Below are positions 54,046 through 64,000 of a DNA stretch of 64,000 bases, one piece after another. The stretch is from Dichotomopilus funicola. Its lineage: Eukaryota; Ascomycota; Sordariomycetes; Sordariales; Chaetomiaceae. Where the stretch lies: positions 310,001 through 374,000 of the forward strand of contig NW_026944031.1 in assembly GCF_033296635.1 (NCBI RefSeq), given 5' to 3'. Below the pieces are notes generated by a model. That model saw nothing but the letters and a program-made list of their open reading frames with translations. It had not been told where the DNA came from and made no database searches. Position 1 is the first letter of the stretch. Every line of letters starts with the position of its first letter. The translations under genes and the position numbers were made by a program.

Positions 54046-56254
54046 ATGACGAGAACGACAACACTGCGGAAATATGGGCGGACGACCCGGAAACAGACGG
54101 CTGAGGCGCTGTTTGCGGAACTCCCCAAGTCGCCGGTGAGGTCGGAGCTAGGGTCGGGACCGGAGTTGGAAACGGGGCTGGTGTCGTCGGGGTTGGAGAT
54201 GGAGGAGTCGGGACGGGAAATGGGGACGGGATTGGAAGGGGGGGATGCAGAGTTGAGTTCGGAAAGGCAGCTTGGGGATGAGATGGTTGATTTGGCACAA
54301 CAACTGGAATCTACTGTGCTTGAGGAGAGGGCGGTGCCACGGCGGGAAAGGGAAAGGGATCAAGAGGATACGCCTTTGCCGTTACCAGAGGCTCCAAAAA
54401 GCAGCAAGCGTACCACCACGCCAATCCAGTCACCCCAGGAAGAAGAGAACCATCTACCTGACGAGCCGGCAAAGGACGGCCTAGTGGACGAGGAGAACTC
54501 CTACCTCGAGGAAGGCGAAACCTCCCTCTTCGACGGTCTCCGCACGCTCACCTGGTCCGACGTCTGCACACCCCACGACCGCATCGACAAGATTGCCGAA
54601 GCCTCCTTCGCCGAAGTCTACCGCATCACCAACGCCCAAGGCACCTCCATCATCAAAGTCGTGCGACTCTCCTCCCCTATCAAGCCCCAGACCAAAGCCC
54701 AGCAGCGGTCTGGCTTGGTTGATGAAGAGCCCCATGATGAGGAGGATATGCAGGGGGAGTTGAGGATTTCGGAGTGGTTGGCGGATATCCCAGGGTTTGT
54801 GGTGTATAAGGAGCAGTATGTGGTAAAGGGCAAGGGGACGAAGGCGTTGTTGGAGACGCATCAGGCGTTTCAGAAGAAGGTGAAGAGGCAGGATCCGGAT
54901 CGGTTGCAGTTTTATCCTTCGCCGAGTCGGTATTTGGAGGAGACGCGGTTTTTGGTGGTGGAGCTTGGGGATGCTGGCACGGCGTTGGAGGACTTTGAGT
55001 TGAGCTCGGTGAGTCAGGTGTGGGATATCTTTTTGCATACGGCGTTGGCGTTAGCTAGGGCGGAGGATATGGTGGAGTTTGAGGTGAGTTTTTCCCCCTC
55101 TGTTCTTACTCGGTTACCCCTTTTGCTGGGTTTGGGCTGGCGACTGACTATTATTGCAGCACCGTGATCTCCATGAGGGGAACCTCTGTATCCGCCGGGT
55201 CAGACCTCCCAAGCCAAAACCTGCGACAGAAGCAGATAGCGAGCGCCGGTTCGGGTTCTCCGGCTTGGACATCACCATCCTTGACTACGGCCTCTCCCGC
55301 GCAACCGACCCAGACTCCTCTTACCTCTTCGACGAGGACGCCGACGACAGTGTTATTCACAAAGACACAGAAGATACCACGACAGCAGCCTCATCACCAT
55401 CAGCAGTGCAAACATCCGCACACCCAGAAGAAGAATCACCACCCCTCCCATCAGGAGTAGTAGCCTACGACCTAGAAAAAGACCTCCCCCTCTTCCAATC
55501 CACCCACGCGCCCCAATGCCAAATCTACCGCCAAATGCGCTCCCACCTCATCTCCCACGACCGCGTCCCGCTGCTCCCACCCAGCCAGCACACCACACCG
55601 TACCCCATCTCGCCCGTGACCAACCGCCCCATCTCCTGGCGGGCGTACCGGCCGTATACCAACGTTCTGTGGCTGGCGTATTTGTATGTGTATCTGGTAC
55701 AGAGCTTTGGGGCGAAGGTGGGGAGGGATAAGGGGGATGGGAGGGCGGCTGCTGGGAAAGGGGGCAAGAGCAAGAGTAAGAAAGGGAAAGGGGACGCTGG
55801 GAGCGATGAGGTAGATGATGGAGGAGGCGATAGCCACAGCAGCGACAGGGCTGCACTGCGACAATTCCGCCGTGAGACGGCAGAGCTGAGAGCACACCTG
55901 GACCCGGCCGCGCCACGTGGGGTGTTGAGTTTCCCGAGTGCTGGGGAAGTGGTGCGGTTTGCGGTGGAAGCGGGTTGGATTGGAGAAGAGCAGGTTGTGG
56001 GAGGGGTTTGGGGGGAAGGGGGCAGTAGGTTGGAGGGGAGTAAGCTGGAGAATGATGAACTGAGTCAGCTGGGAGCAGATGGAGGTGGTCAGAAGGGCGG
56101 TGAGGGTAAGGAGAGTCATCAAGGTGAAGAAGAAGAAGAGAAGCAAAAAGTCCTCGCCGTTGAGGCGGCCGTGGTGAAAGAGGAACAGGCTCCAGCGGCG
56201 GAACCACCCCGGCGGACACGAAGAACGCGTGGTGACCTCAACACGGCTCGCTGA
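54046..56254 (+). CDS. Haspin-like histone H3 Thr3 kinase
   Basis: Haspin phosphorylates histone H3 at Thr3 to place the chromosomal passenger complex at centromeres. Exons 54046-55083 and 55160-56254 give 710 residues. An acidic N-terminal region (1 to about 160) precedes the kinase domain. Visible motifs are the nucleotide-binding loop IAEASFAEVYRI with the catalytic lysine in SIIKVVRL, the catalytic loop HRDLHEGNL (347-355), and LDYGLSRA (387-394) in place of DFG. Haspins characteristically have a DYT-type motif there. An acidic insert follows (about 400-440), then PYTNVLWLAYLYVYLVQ, and a long low-complexity tail with Gly/Lys/Asp-rich and Glu-rich stretches. The haspin call rests on the catalytic-loop and DY motifs plus domain order. 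Confidence 0.85.
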
Positions 56255-59200
56255 GGATGCCAGAATTTGGGGACGAAGAGAAAAGGTGACGTCTTAATCG
56301 GGAGGTGGGATTGGTGGGTTTCACTCGTCAGACAAGCAATGGATGGATGGATAGGTACGTCGAGACTTGGAGTTTGGGTTGTATTTCCCATTCTGGTGTT
56401 TTTCTTCTTGTCTCCGTTTTGGTATTTGGTCCTTGTTTAAGATAAGGTAGCAAGCACTTCATCATGCGCGGGCATACTACGGCTGCATGTTATCGATACC
56501 CACTTTACGATTTATATATAGGCAACGGGGGCTTTTCGGAGAAGTTTAGATTTTTGAGGGATATAAACGATTTTCCTTTGGAAGTTCTTTCGATGATGTC
56601 GCTCTCGCGCGAAGCAATGCAACCGAGCCCGTCCTCCAAAAGTTCCCATTTGTGGTTCAAAGCGGCTCCGATATTGCGGCGGGCGCGGGATGTGATGGGT
56701 GTTTAATAATGACAAGGCTCTGTACCTGGCAGCAGTGCAGCATCCACCCACACGCATTGCCCCCAATCCTACCAACCTACGATTCGGGTAAGGGCAGATT
56801 TTGATCGGGATATTCGATGCGAGATGCATGGACAAATTACCGAGAGCGAGTGGGAAAAAATAATGATGGAAGAATTTGAAAAGCAGGCCGACTACCACCA
56901 TATGTTGGTACAGTATCTGAGGTTGGTAGGATGGAGATTCTTCTTGACCCCATGAGCTCCTGCTGCCCTTCGCAAGCCGCGGCCCCGATCACAATGGGCG
57001 GGACTCGGATCGAAGCCGAAAACTTTCCTCAGTGAATCGAACGCGTGGGGAGATCTTCAGCGGGAGTTGGAGCGGCTCGAAGACGGGTCCGGGCTCGCCA
57101 AGCCGGGGCCTTAGCAAGAAACGGCCTAGCGAGGCCCGAGAACCTTAGCCGCCGACAAAACCCGCGGTCAAACCACCCAAGGCTCCCGACAATGGGAATT
57201 CGCAGAGAGAGACGATGTGATGGCCCGGACGTTCTGCATGCCAAGTCGAGTATCTTTCATGGTCTCGATGTGCACAGCATCACAATATTCCATGATCCCA
57301 GCATGCCGGACGTCTCCAATGGCAGTTGGTGGAATCGTCAGCCCACATCTGCAGCTTGGCGAGCAATGGGATCGGACGTTTGCTCTCGGCGGCTTGGCAT
57401 GATATCCATGGCGTGCGTTGTACCCGGGCAAACGGCCAGCTGCCCGGACTTCCAGCCGACGTCGACGGATCTGCTTCTTTTGTTCAGGCGGTGAATGATG
57501 GTCAGTGGTCAGGTGTGGCGCTTATTTTCCTTGGGATCGTTCGATTTTTTGTTCGTTTGCTGCTTGACTCAGTGTGATGATGCCTGTCCAAAAATAAATG
57601 GTGTCACCTGCCCTTGGGCTACTCTTGGCCTTAGTTATTAGACGTGATAGCGTGACGAGATGGGTAGTCTTGACGGCCGATTAAACCTGCAGAAACGGCC
57701 GTCGGTGAAAGATAGCTGTAGCAGCCCACTGCCCGAATCGGAAATTCTGATGAATCATCCTGGGGTTGGTGGAAGAGTCCTTGTGTGGCGCCTCTCTACA
57801 CTAACTAGAAGTTGTTGCGACTGGTTATCCAGATCTTCGGATTCACGGTCCCTCGCAGCGTTTCTGAGCCCGTCGATCGTGTCCCTCTTTTCCGAGAGAG
57901 TCAATCGTCGTTCCGCAGGCCATGCCGCGATATATTGCCTGAAAGCAAGACGATCTTTTCCCTAGCGAAATGGTCGAAAACAACCTGGGATGATACAGCG
58001 GCACCTTGCGTTGTGCGCTGTGGATGGATGCAGCGGGATCCACCCGTTTTCAACAAAGCTTCCTCTTTTCCTTCCCCAAGAAGACCTAACTCGAAAGCAC
58101 CTTCCTCAAATCCAGACATTGATCAGATCATGAGGGGCCTGGCGGAGGAAGGTACTACCGGGAACCGAAACATTGCCGAACCAACAGGTGGTTTTGCGAG
58201 TCTGGCCAGCCTTTGGACTTTTCCGTTTTGTTTCCCAAGTTCTCAACTGCGCAACAATTGGGTGCTTCGTATGTACTGCCAAGGGTTGATACGGTGCTGG
58301 TGCAACTTTCCAGATGCGACAGCAAAACTCACATACGCAGTAACTTCTTCTACCTTGACCTGGTTTTTGCTCCATCATTCATTGGGGGCCGCCCGCTTCG
58401 ATGCAATGCAACCCTCGCGGCCATGACCAGCGCGCCCCGACGGCAGTTTGCACCCCGGTATCGACCCCCGGAGCGCAACCCGTCATCTCGAGAGATTAAG
58501 GGGTGCGGGAAAGCGTTGCATCTAGACACAGCGACCGCCGCTTGCCTTGCCGATACCGACGACGTTGCTTTCTCGATGATTCTTTTCCTCGGAGCTATGG
58601 AGATGGGGAAAAAAAACTTGAATCCACCATCGCCCCGATACCGTGTAAATCCGTGTCATAACCGGAATGGAAGTGGTCCCTCGTTGCCTTGGCTGGCACG
58701 GGTACACGGCTATTGAGGTTCGCCGCTCCCGAGCCCCGAGACCGGGACGTCCGACGTATCTTTCGGAACCTCTTGACCCGCACAGGAACCGCTCCAGTAG
58801 GGTTTGATCTGTCTGCGGTTGTTCGCCGGGTACCTCTAAAGTTGGAGTTGGATGACATATCATAGGTAGCAGCAATCTCGTGAGAGGAAACGGAAAGCAA
58901 CTTTACTCGCCGTGTGTCAGCCAAAGCTGTTCGCGCTGACGACAAGCCAACCATCAACACACCATCGCCCCCACCCGACTCGACATCTCGACTAGGGGTC
59001 GCCCTGTTGTGTAACCATCGATGCGGTGCTCCCCAAGGCATGTGGGAAAGCCATGCAGTGAGTGTGTGGAATCAAAACAACTTATGTTACTGTGTAGCTA
59101 CTTGCAGTTGAGCCGCGCCGCAGGCACACAGACCGTCCACCGAAGAATGGGGAGAGGGGTTTTGTTTGAATTTGGCAACTCCACCGTACTGTACGAAAGG

Positions 59201-60045
59201 GTAAGACACCGACAACCCTAGCAATTGCGGCATAGCGGAGGTTGAGCCCGCACAACCGGGATCGCTGACGACGGAGTGGGTACGAAGTACAGGTGCCACC
59301 ACGTTGTTGACTCGTTGGGGGGCATGACCGCTCTTGGGGTTGTGTTTATTCTGACGGGCCAGTGAAAATGTGGATGATGCCATTGGTGTTTTCCCGTGTG
59401 TGCAACCGATGCACGTTCCCCCTGGGCCTTCGACCCCCCAACAGAGCGGGCCGATATACATACACATGTCCACACTGTGTGGAGTTGTGCTGTGATGGAT
59501 ATCCGTACTGTGTGTACCTGAAGCCCGAGCTGCCTGTCTTGTGTTGACACCCGGTAAGCCCCTCGAGGTCAGCGGCACGCGCTGGCTAGCTGGATGTTTG
59601 GTCGTTGGCCGTTTTTGGCTCCCGCCAAGCAAGAGAAACGGCAATAAATCGATCAGCTTTCCATGTTTTGTTATTTGGCACCAGGTTGTTGGACCGGGAG
59701 TCCGGGTGCGGCTGCCCCGGGACGGCATACCCCTGGGACGGCCAATGCCTTCCACACCAGTCACAAACAGAGTGGTAACTCGGGGAGGAGTGGATGAACA
59801 GCGATGCCGATCGTCACTGCTTGGCCGATGGAGATTTACGTGGACGCAGGAGGAAATACATCTTGGCATCAAATGAATGCCCGCTGCCCCATGGCCATGG
59901 ATACCCCGGACCCGCCGACATCGTGACCGGACCCCCGTATATGTTTAGTATAAGAGCTTGTCCCGCTCGCACCACGGCTCTGCTTCTCTTCTTTTACGGC
60001 TTGAAGCTCATCACCCCACGAGCCATCCCAGCAACTTCGGTAACG
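56255..60045. other. 3.8-kb gene-free stretch before the catalase gene
   Basis: Open frames of up to 261 codons (59872-59087, minus) occur, but none shows recognised motifs, splice structure or a plausible start. The last 120 bp form the catalase leader. I see no RNA gene or repeat array. Confidence 0.45.
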
Positions 60046-62620
60046 ATGCACAGCAGAGTCACAACCCTGCTCACATGGGGCAGTCTTTTGGGACTGTCCC
60101 AGGCAGCCTGCCCCTTCGCCGACCCCGCCGCCCTCGTGAGGCGGGATGATGCGCCGCCAGCATCAGACGACATCCTTGAGGAGTTCCGGGTGGACGACAG
60201 CGAAGGTTACCTCACTTCGGATGTGGGCGGCCCCATCGAAGACCAGGTCAGCTTGAAGGCCGGTGCGAGAGGCTCGACGCTGCTTGAGGACTTCATCTTC
60301 CGCCAGAAGATTCAGCACTTCGACCATGAACGGGTGAGTAAAGACCCACATTCGCACTCATCACACATACACCACAGGCACACACACCGGCCCTGGTTGG
60401 TGATCGGGTCCCATCTGAGACACTCGGTTCGTGCACGGTCCCGAGACGTTGACTGACGCGTATCCTTCGTTAGGTACCCGAACGGGCTGTCCACGCCCGT
60501 GGCGCTGGTGCTCACGGCACCTTCACCAGCTATGGCGACTGGAGCAACCTCACGGCTGCGTCCTTCCTGGGTGCTGCCGACAAGCAGACGCCTGTGTTTG
60601 TCCGCTTCTCGACGGTGGCGGGTTCCCGTGGCAGTGCCGACACTGCTCGGGATGTTCACGGGTTCGCTACTCGGTTGTAAGTCGTGAAGAGTTGTTTTTG
60701 ATGAGATGAGATGAGATGAGATGAGATGAGCATGGCTGACATTCGCGCAGTTACACCGACGAAGGCAACTTTGACATTGTCGGCAACAACATCCCCGTCT
60801 TCTTCATCCAGGATGCTATCCAGTTCCCCGATCTCATCCACTCAGTCAAGCCGCGACCGGATAATGAGATCCCCCAAGGCGCCACCGCCCACGACTCGGC
60901 ATGGGACTTCTTCAGCTCGCAGCCGAGCACTCTCCACACCCTGTTCTGGGCCATGGCCGGCCACGGCATCCCTCGCAGCTTCCGGCATATGGTGAGGACC
61001 TCACTGACCTCCTCAGTCGGATCGACCACTAACGCTTGCTAGGATGGCTTTGGTGTCAACACCTACCGCCTCGTGAAGGATGACGGCTCGTCGAAGCTGG
61101 TCAAGTGGCACTGGAAGTCCCGTCAGGGCAAGGCCAGTCTGGTTTGGGAGGAGGCGCAGATCATTGCCGGCAAGAACTCCGACTTCCATCGCCAGGACTT
61201 GTGGGACGCCATCGAGTCGGGCAACGGCCCCGAGTGGGAGCTCGGCGTGCAGGTTGTCAACGAGGAGGATGCGCTGGCGTACGGCTTCGACCTCCTGGAC
61301 CCCACCAAGATCGTTCCCGAGGACATCGTGCCTGTCACCAAGCTCGGTGTGATGAAACTGAACCGCAACCCAACCAACTACTTCGCGGAGACGGAGCAGG
61401 CCATGTTCCAGCCCGGCCACATTGTGCGTGGCGTCGACTTCTCCGAGGACCCTCTGCTGCAGGGGCGCATCTTCTCGTACCTCGACACGCAGCTGAACCG
61501 CCACGGCGGCCCCAACTTTGAGCAGCTACCCATCAACCGTCCTGTGGTCCCTATCCACAACAACAACCGTGACGGTGCCGGCCAGAACTTTATCCACACC
61601 AACACGGCTCCTTGTGAGTTCCCCTATTGCTGTTGTTTTAGTCACTTTCCTCCCATCACCATTCTAACATGTCCCTCCAGACTCTCCCAACACCCTCAAC
61701 AAGGGTTTCCCGCAACAGGCCAACCAGACCGTGGGCCGGGGCTTCTTCACCGCGCCCGGCCGCCGTCCTAGTGACGAGTACGTCCGTCTCGTCTCGCCGA
61801 CCTTCAACGACCACTGGACGCAGCCGCGTCTCTTCTACAACTCGCTCTCGGCCGTTGAGCAGCAGTTCCTCATCAACGCCATCCGGTTCGAGACCAGCCA
61901 CGTCCAGTCCGCCACCGTCAAGCAGAATGTGCTCATCCAGCTGAACCGTATCAGCCACGACATCGCCGTGCGCGTGGCCTCGGCCCTAGGCCTGGAGGCC
62001 CCCGCCGCGGACGATACCTACTACCACAACAATGTCACCGAGAGCGTGTCGGTCTTTGGCAGCGGCGACATCCCCATTGCCACACTCCGCGTCGGTATCC
62101 TGGCGAGTGCGTTGGCGAACAACGGTAGCTCGGTCCAGCAGGCGGGCGAGCTGAAGGAGGCGCTGACCAAGGACGGCGTCGTGGTCACCGTGGTCGCGGA
62201 GAGGCTCGGTGACGGGGTTGATCAGACGTACTCAGCGGCGGATGCTACCGGGTTTGATGGTGTGGTGGTCGCTGCCGGGGCTGAGGGCCTGTTTGCGGCG
62301 AACTCCACGTCGGCGTCTACCCTGTACCCGGCCGGTCGGCCTGGACAGATATTGTTGGATGCGTACCGGTGGGGCAAGCCCGTTGGTGCGGTCGGGTCTG
62401 CGTCGGGCGCTTTCAAGAGCACGAGTGTGCCAACGAGTGGTAAGGGTGTGTACAGTGAGACGGCGGTTGAGGATATTGTGAAGGGGATTGAGGCTGGGTT
62501 GGCGACTTTCAAGGTGAGTTCCATGTTTACTTTTACCTTTTTTTCCCTCTTGGTCTACGTACAAGCTTGCTAACGAGTCTCTAGTTTACCGACCGGTTCC
62601 CGTTGGACAACACCGAGTAG
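60046..62620 (+). CDS. Secreted large-subunit catalase
   Basis: Heme catalase converting hydrogen peroxide to water and oxygen outside the cell or in the wall. Exons 60046-60333, 60474-60676, 60751-60991, 61043-61613, 61681-62513 and 62585-62620 give 723 residues, matching clade-2 large-subunit fungal catalases. A signal peptide (MHSRVTTLLTWGSLLGLSQA) is followed by a short propeptide ending near an RR pair. The distal His103 (PERAVHARG), Asn176 (VGNNIPVFFIQD) and proximal Tyr390 (RIFSYLDTQ) are all present. The C-terminal flavodoxin-like domain starts near residue 580 (IATLRVGILAS). Possible N-glycosylation sites include NLT and NVT. The last exon adds 11 codons. Intron 2 holds a (ATGAG)6 repeat. 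Confidence 0.95.
60701..60730. repeat. (ATGAG)6 minisatellite in catalase intron 2
   Basis: Six perfect pentamers fill nearly half of the 74-nt intron 60677-60750. Confidence 0.9.
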
Positions 62621-63872
62621 GATTGGGTAGACGACGGTTTTGATTTCTGGGATGAGTAATATACAATTAGGGCGATAACGTTAATAGTTCATGACAGCGG
62701 AGGTAGACTTTAAATAGAAGCGGTTTTCATCTAAAAATGCTCGGATTGTGTGTGTGATTTGTGTGCGTTCCGTTGCGTGTTGGACATGCCGCCGCTATGA
62801 TCCACCCCATGAGATGACGGATGAAACGAGTTCGCCATCTTTTTATATCATTTTTTTGGGCTTCCCGTTCGGCCTTTCTCGACTACCTACCTACTTTTTT
62901 TCATGTCTTGTGTTTTCTTGCGAGCGATTGCTTTTTTCTTCTTCGACTTTTCAGTTCTACCAACAATGCACGACATACTTGCATCGCATGCGGTGGACGT
63001 CACGTGGGTGGCCGCATGACGGGTCGCGTGAGACTGGATTAGTTAACTCTTTAGCGCCTCTCCACCTCGTCGGTTGTGATGTGACGGTGGGTGAGTGATG
63101 GTTGTTGACAACCGTCGGCAGTTGGCGGTTTGTTGACGGAGTACGACGTAATACTACTATGTAGTGGGGGTTTGGTCGTGATGGAGGTCGTGGGGCAGTT
63201 GCAGTTGTATTAGGTGGGAATTTCGGGGAACCAATTTTGGGTTGTCTGGTATTTGTAAGGAGCACGGGGGTTGTTATCTTATCTTTGGGGGAAGAGTTGT
63301 GGGATATTTTGCATTCCAGAACTAAGGAATGGCATTTTGATCGAGTAATACAACAAAGTTTCCATTGTTTGAGTCCATCTCGTAGTTAATGAAAAGTGAA
63401 TCGGGAGAAATCACGGCTTGTTAGCCTGCGAAGGAGGCCGATCTGGATGCCAAGACTGGAGCATGCGGAACGGTCCGGCTCTTATCTTATCAGCTGCTTA
63501 TCCGGCGCAGTCATCGCCGTGTGACCCTTTCTGTCCCAGGACAAGCAACCAACAACTCTCTCCCCACATGACGATTTAACCGATTGCTTGCGCGACTCTT
63601 CTGGTGCCTGCCCCGCGACCGAAATGAAGACGCGGTAGTTTTCAAGTGTTACACTCTCTTCGCTCACTTCGAGCCCGAAGCAGCGGCCGACGCTTTGGAG
63701 GTATTACGTCGCGACAATCCGTTCGCCCCGCGGTCCTCGATTAACCCGTCGATCTACCTGCCTGGCGTTGGAGGGCATCTACCAATTCCGCAGAACCATC
63801 GAACCGAACGCCCTCCTATAAACGCCACCTATATTTGGTTTTGGATTGTTTGGGATTTCTAGTTGGCTTAGG
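62621..63872. other. Intergenic catalase to right-edge gene
   Basis: 1.25 kb; the 3' flank of catalase and the promoter of the next gene. Nothing recognisable apart from T-rich stretches near 62840-62960. Confidence 0.5.
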
Positions 63873-64000
63873 ATGGATCGCATTAGGGCCTTTTTCAGGT
63901 CATCAAAGACGGACGCCGAAGAGTATGAGCCGCTGGCGGATGACGACTCGGGGACGCTCGAGGGGTCAGGATACGATGATGGGTCGCCATTTTCATGGGT
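63873..64000 (+). CDS. 5' end of a probable equilibrative nucleoside transporter (truncated by window)
   Basis: The ATG at 63873 opens a frame that runs to the window edge: 42 complete codons, MDRIRAFFRSS then an EEYEPLADDDSG stretch and SPFSW. The acidic leader ending just before a Trp resembles the cytosolic N-termini of fungal ENT-family (Fun26-like) transporters, where the first membrane helix would follow. No membrane segment is inside the window, so the assignment is tentative. The reading frame itself is well supported by the ATG and amino-acid composition. Confidence 0.42.
   Translation, partial: MDRIRAFFRSSKTDAEEYEPLADDDSGTLEGSGYDDGSPFSW

Noticed and set aside
59087..59872. 261-codon minus-strand frame upstream of the catalase gene
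   Set aside because: Irregular composition (His, Thr and Cys scattered), no motif, and competing open frames on both strands.

Overview
The window is nuclear DNA of a filamentous ascomycete (Pezizomycotina). The evidence is short GT-AG introns of about 45-110 nt, GC-rich exons, and a gene set typical of moulds: a PalB/Rim13 calpain, a secreted large-subunit catalase, a DUF1996 protein, an EBP-type sterol isomerase and Vts1. The protein style suggests Sordariomycetes, but that is an impression rather than a measurement. Nineteen protein-coding genes can be built (eighteen complete, one cut by the right edge). For each complete gene the exon phases add up to one continuous frame. There are also one intron-containing tRNA gene and two degraded gene relics.

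Layout. Positions 1-4.9 kb are gene-poor and carry relics: a frameshifted orphan gene on the minus strand and a Ty1/copia gag-like open frame. A compact stretch follows: DIM1 (-) and SEN15 (+) share a promoter, then a six-exon zinc alcohol dehydrogenase (-) and tRNA-Ala(CGC). From 8.6 to 12.7 kb I see no gene. A C2H2 zinc-finger gene (+) converges on palB (-). ANT1/PMP47, RPL29 and VTS1 follow on the plus strand, then the TFIIIC subunit TFC4/sfc4. A 4.7-kb gene-free gap precedes a secreted DUF1996 protein. Next come RCM1/NSUN5, EBP (+) convergent with CWC15 (-), RRP45 divergent from CWC15, ARL3/ARFRP1 (-), and an uncharacterised multispanning membrane protein. The right third has a thiamine-binding UPF0045 protein, a CCDC47-like ER protein, a haspin-like kinase, a 3.8-kb gene-free stretch, the catalase, and the first exon of a probable nucleoside transporter cut by the window edge.

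Together the genes are mostly housekeeping, with a concentration in RNA processing: DIM1 and CWC15 (spliceosome), SEN15 (tRNA splicing), RRP45 (exosome), RCM1 (rRNA methylation), TFC4 (Pol III), VTS1 (mRNA decay) and RPL29. I see no metabolite cluster, CRISPR array, toxin system or intact mobile element. I did not find a convincing new multi-gene system. The best leads are single features: the frame-preserving intron in the zinc-finger gene, the duplicated acidic module in RCM1, the telomere-box inverted repeat before RCM1, the unknown membrane protein, and the relics at the left edge.
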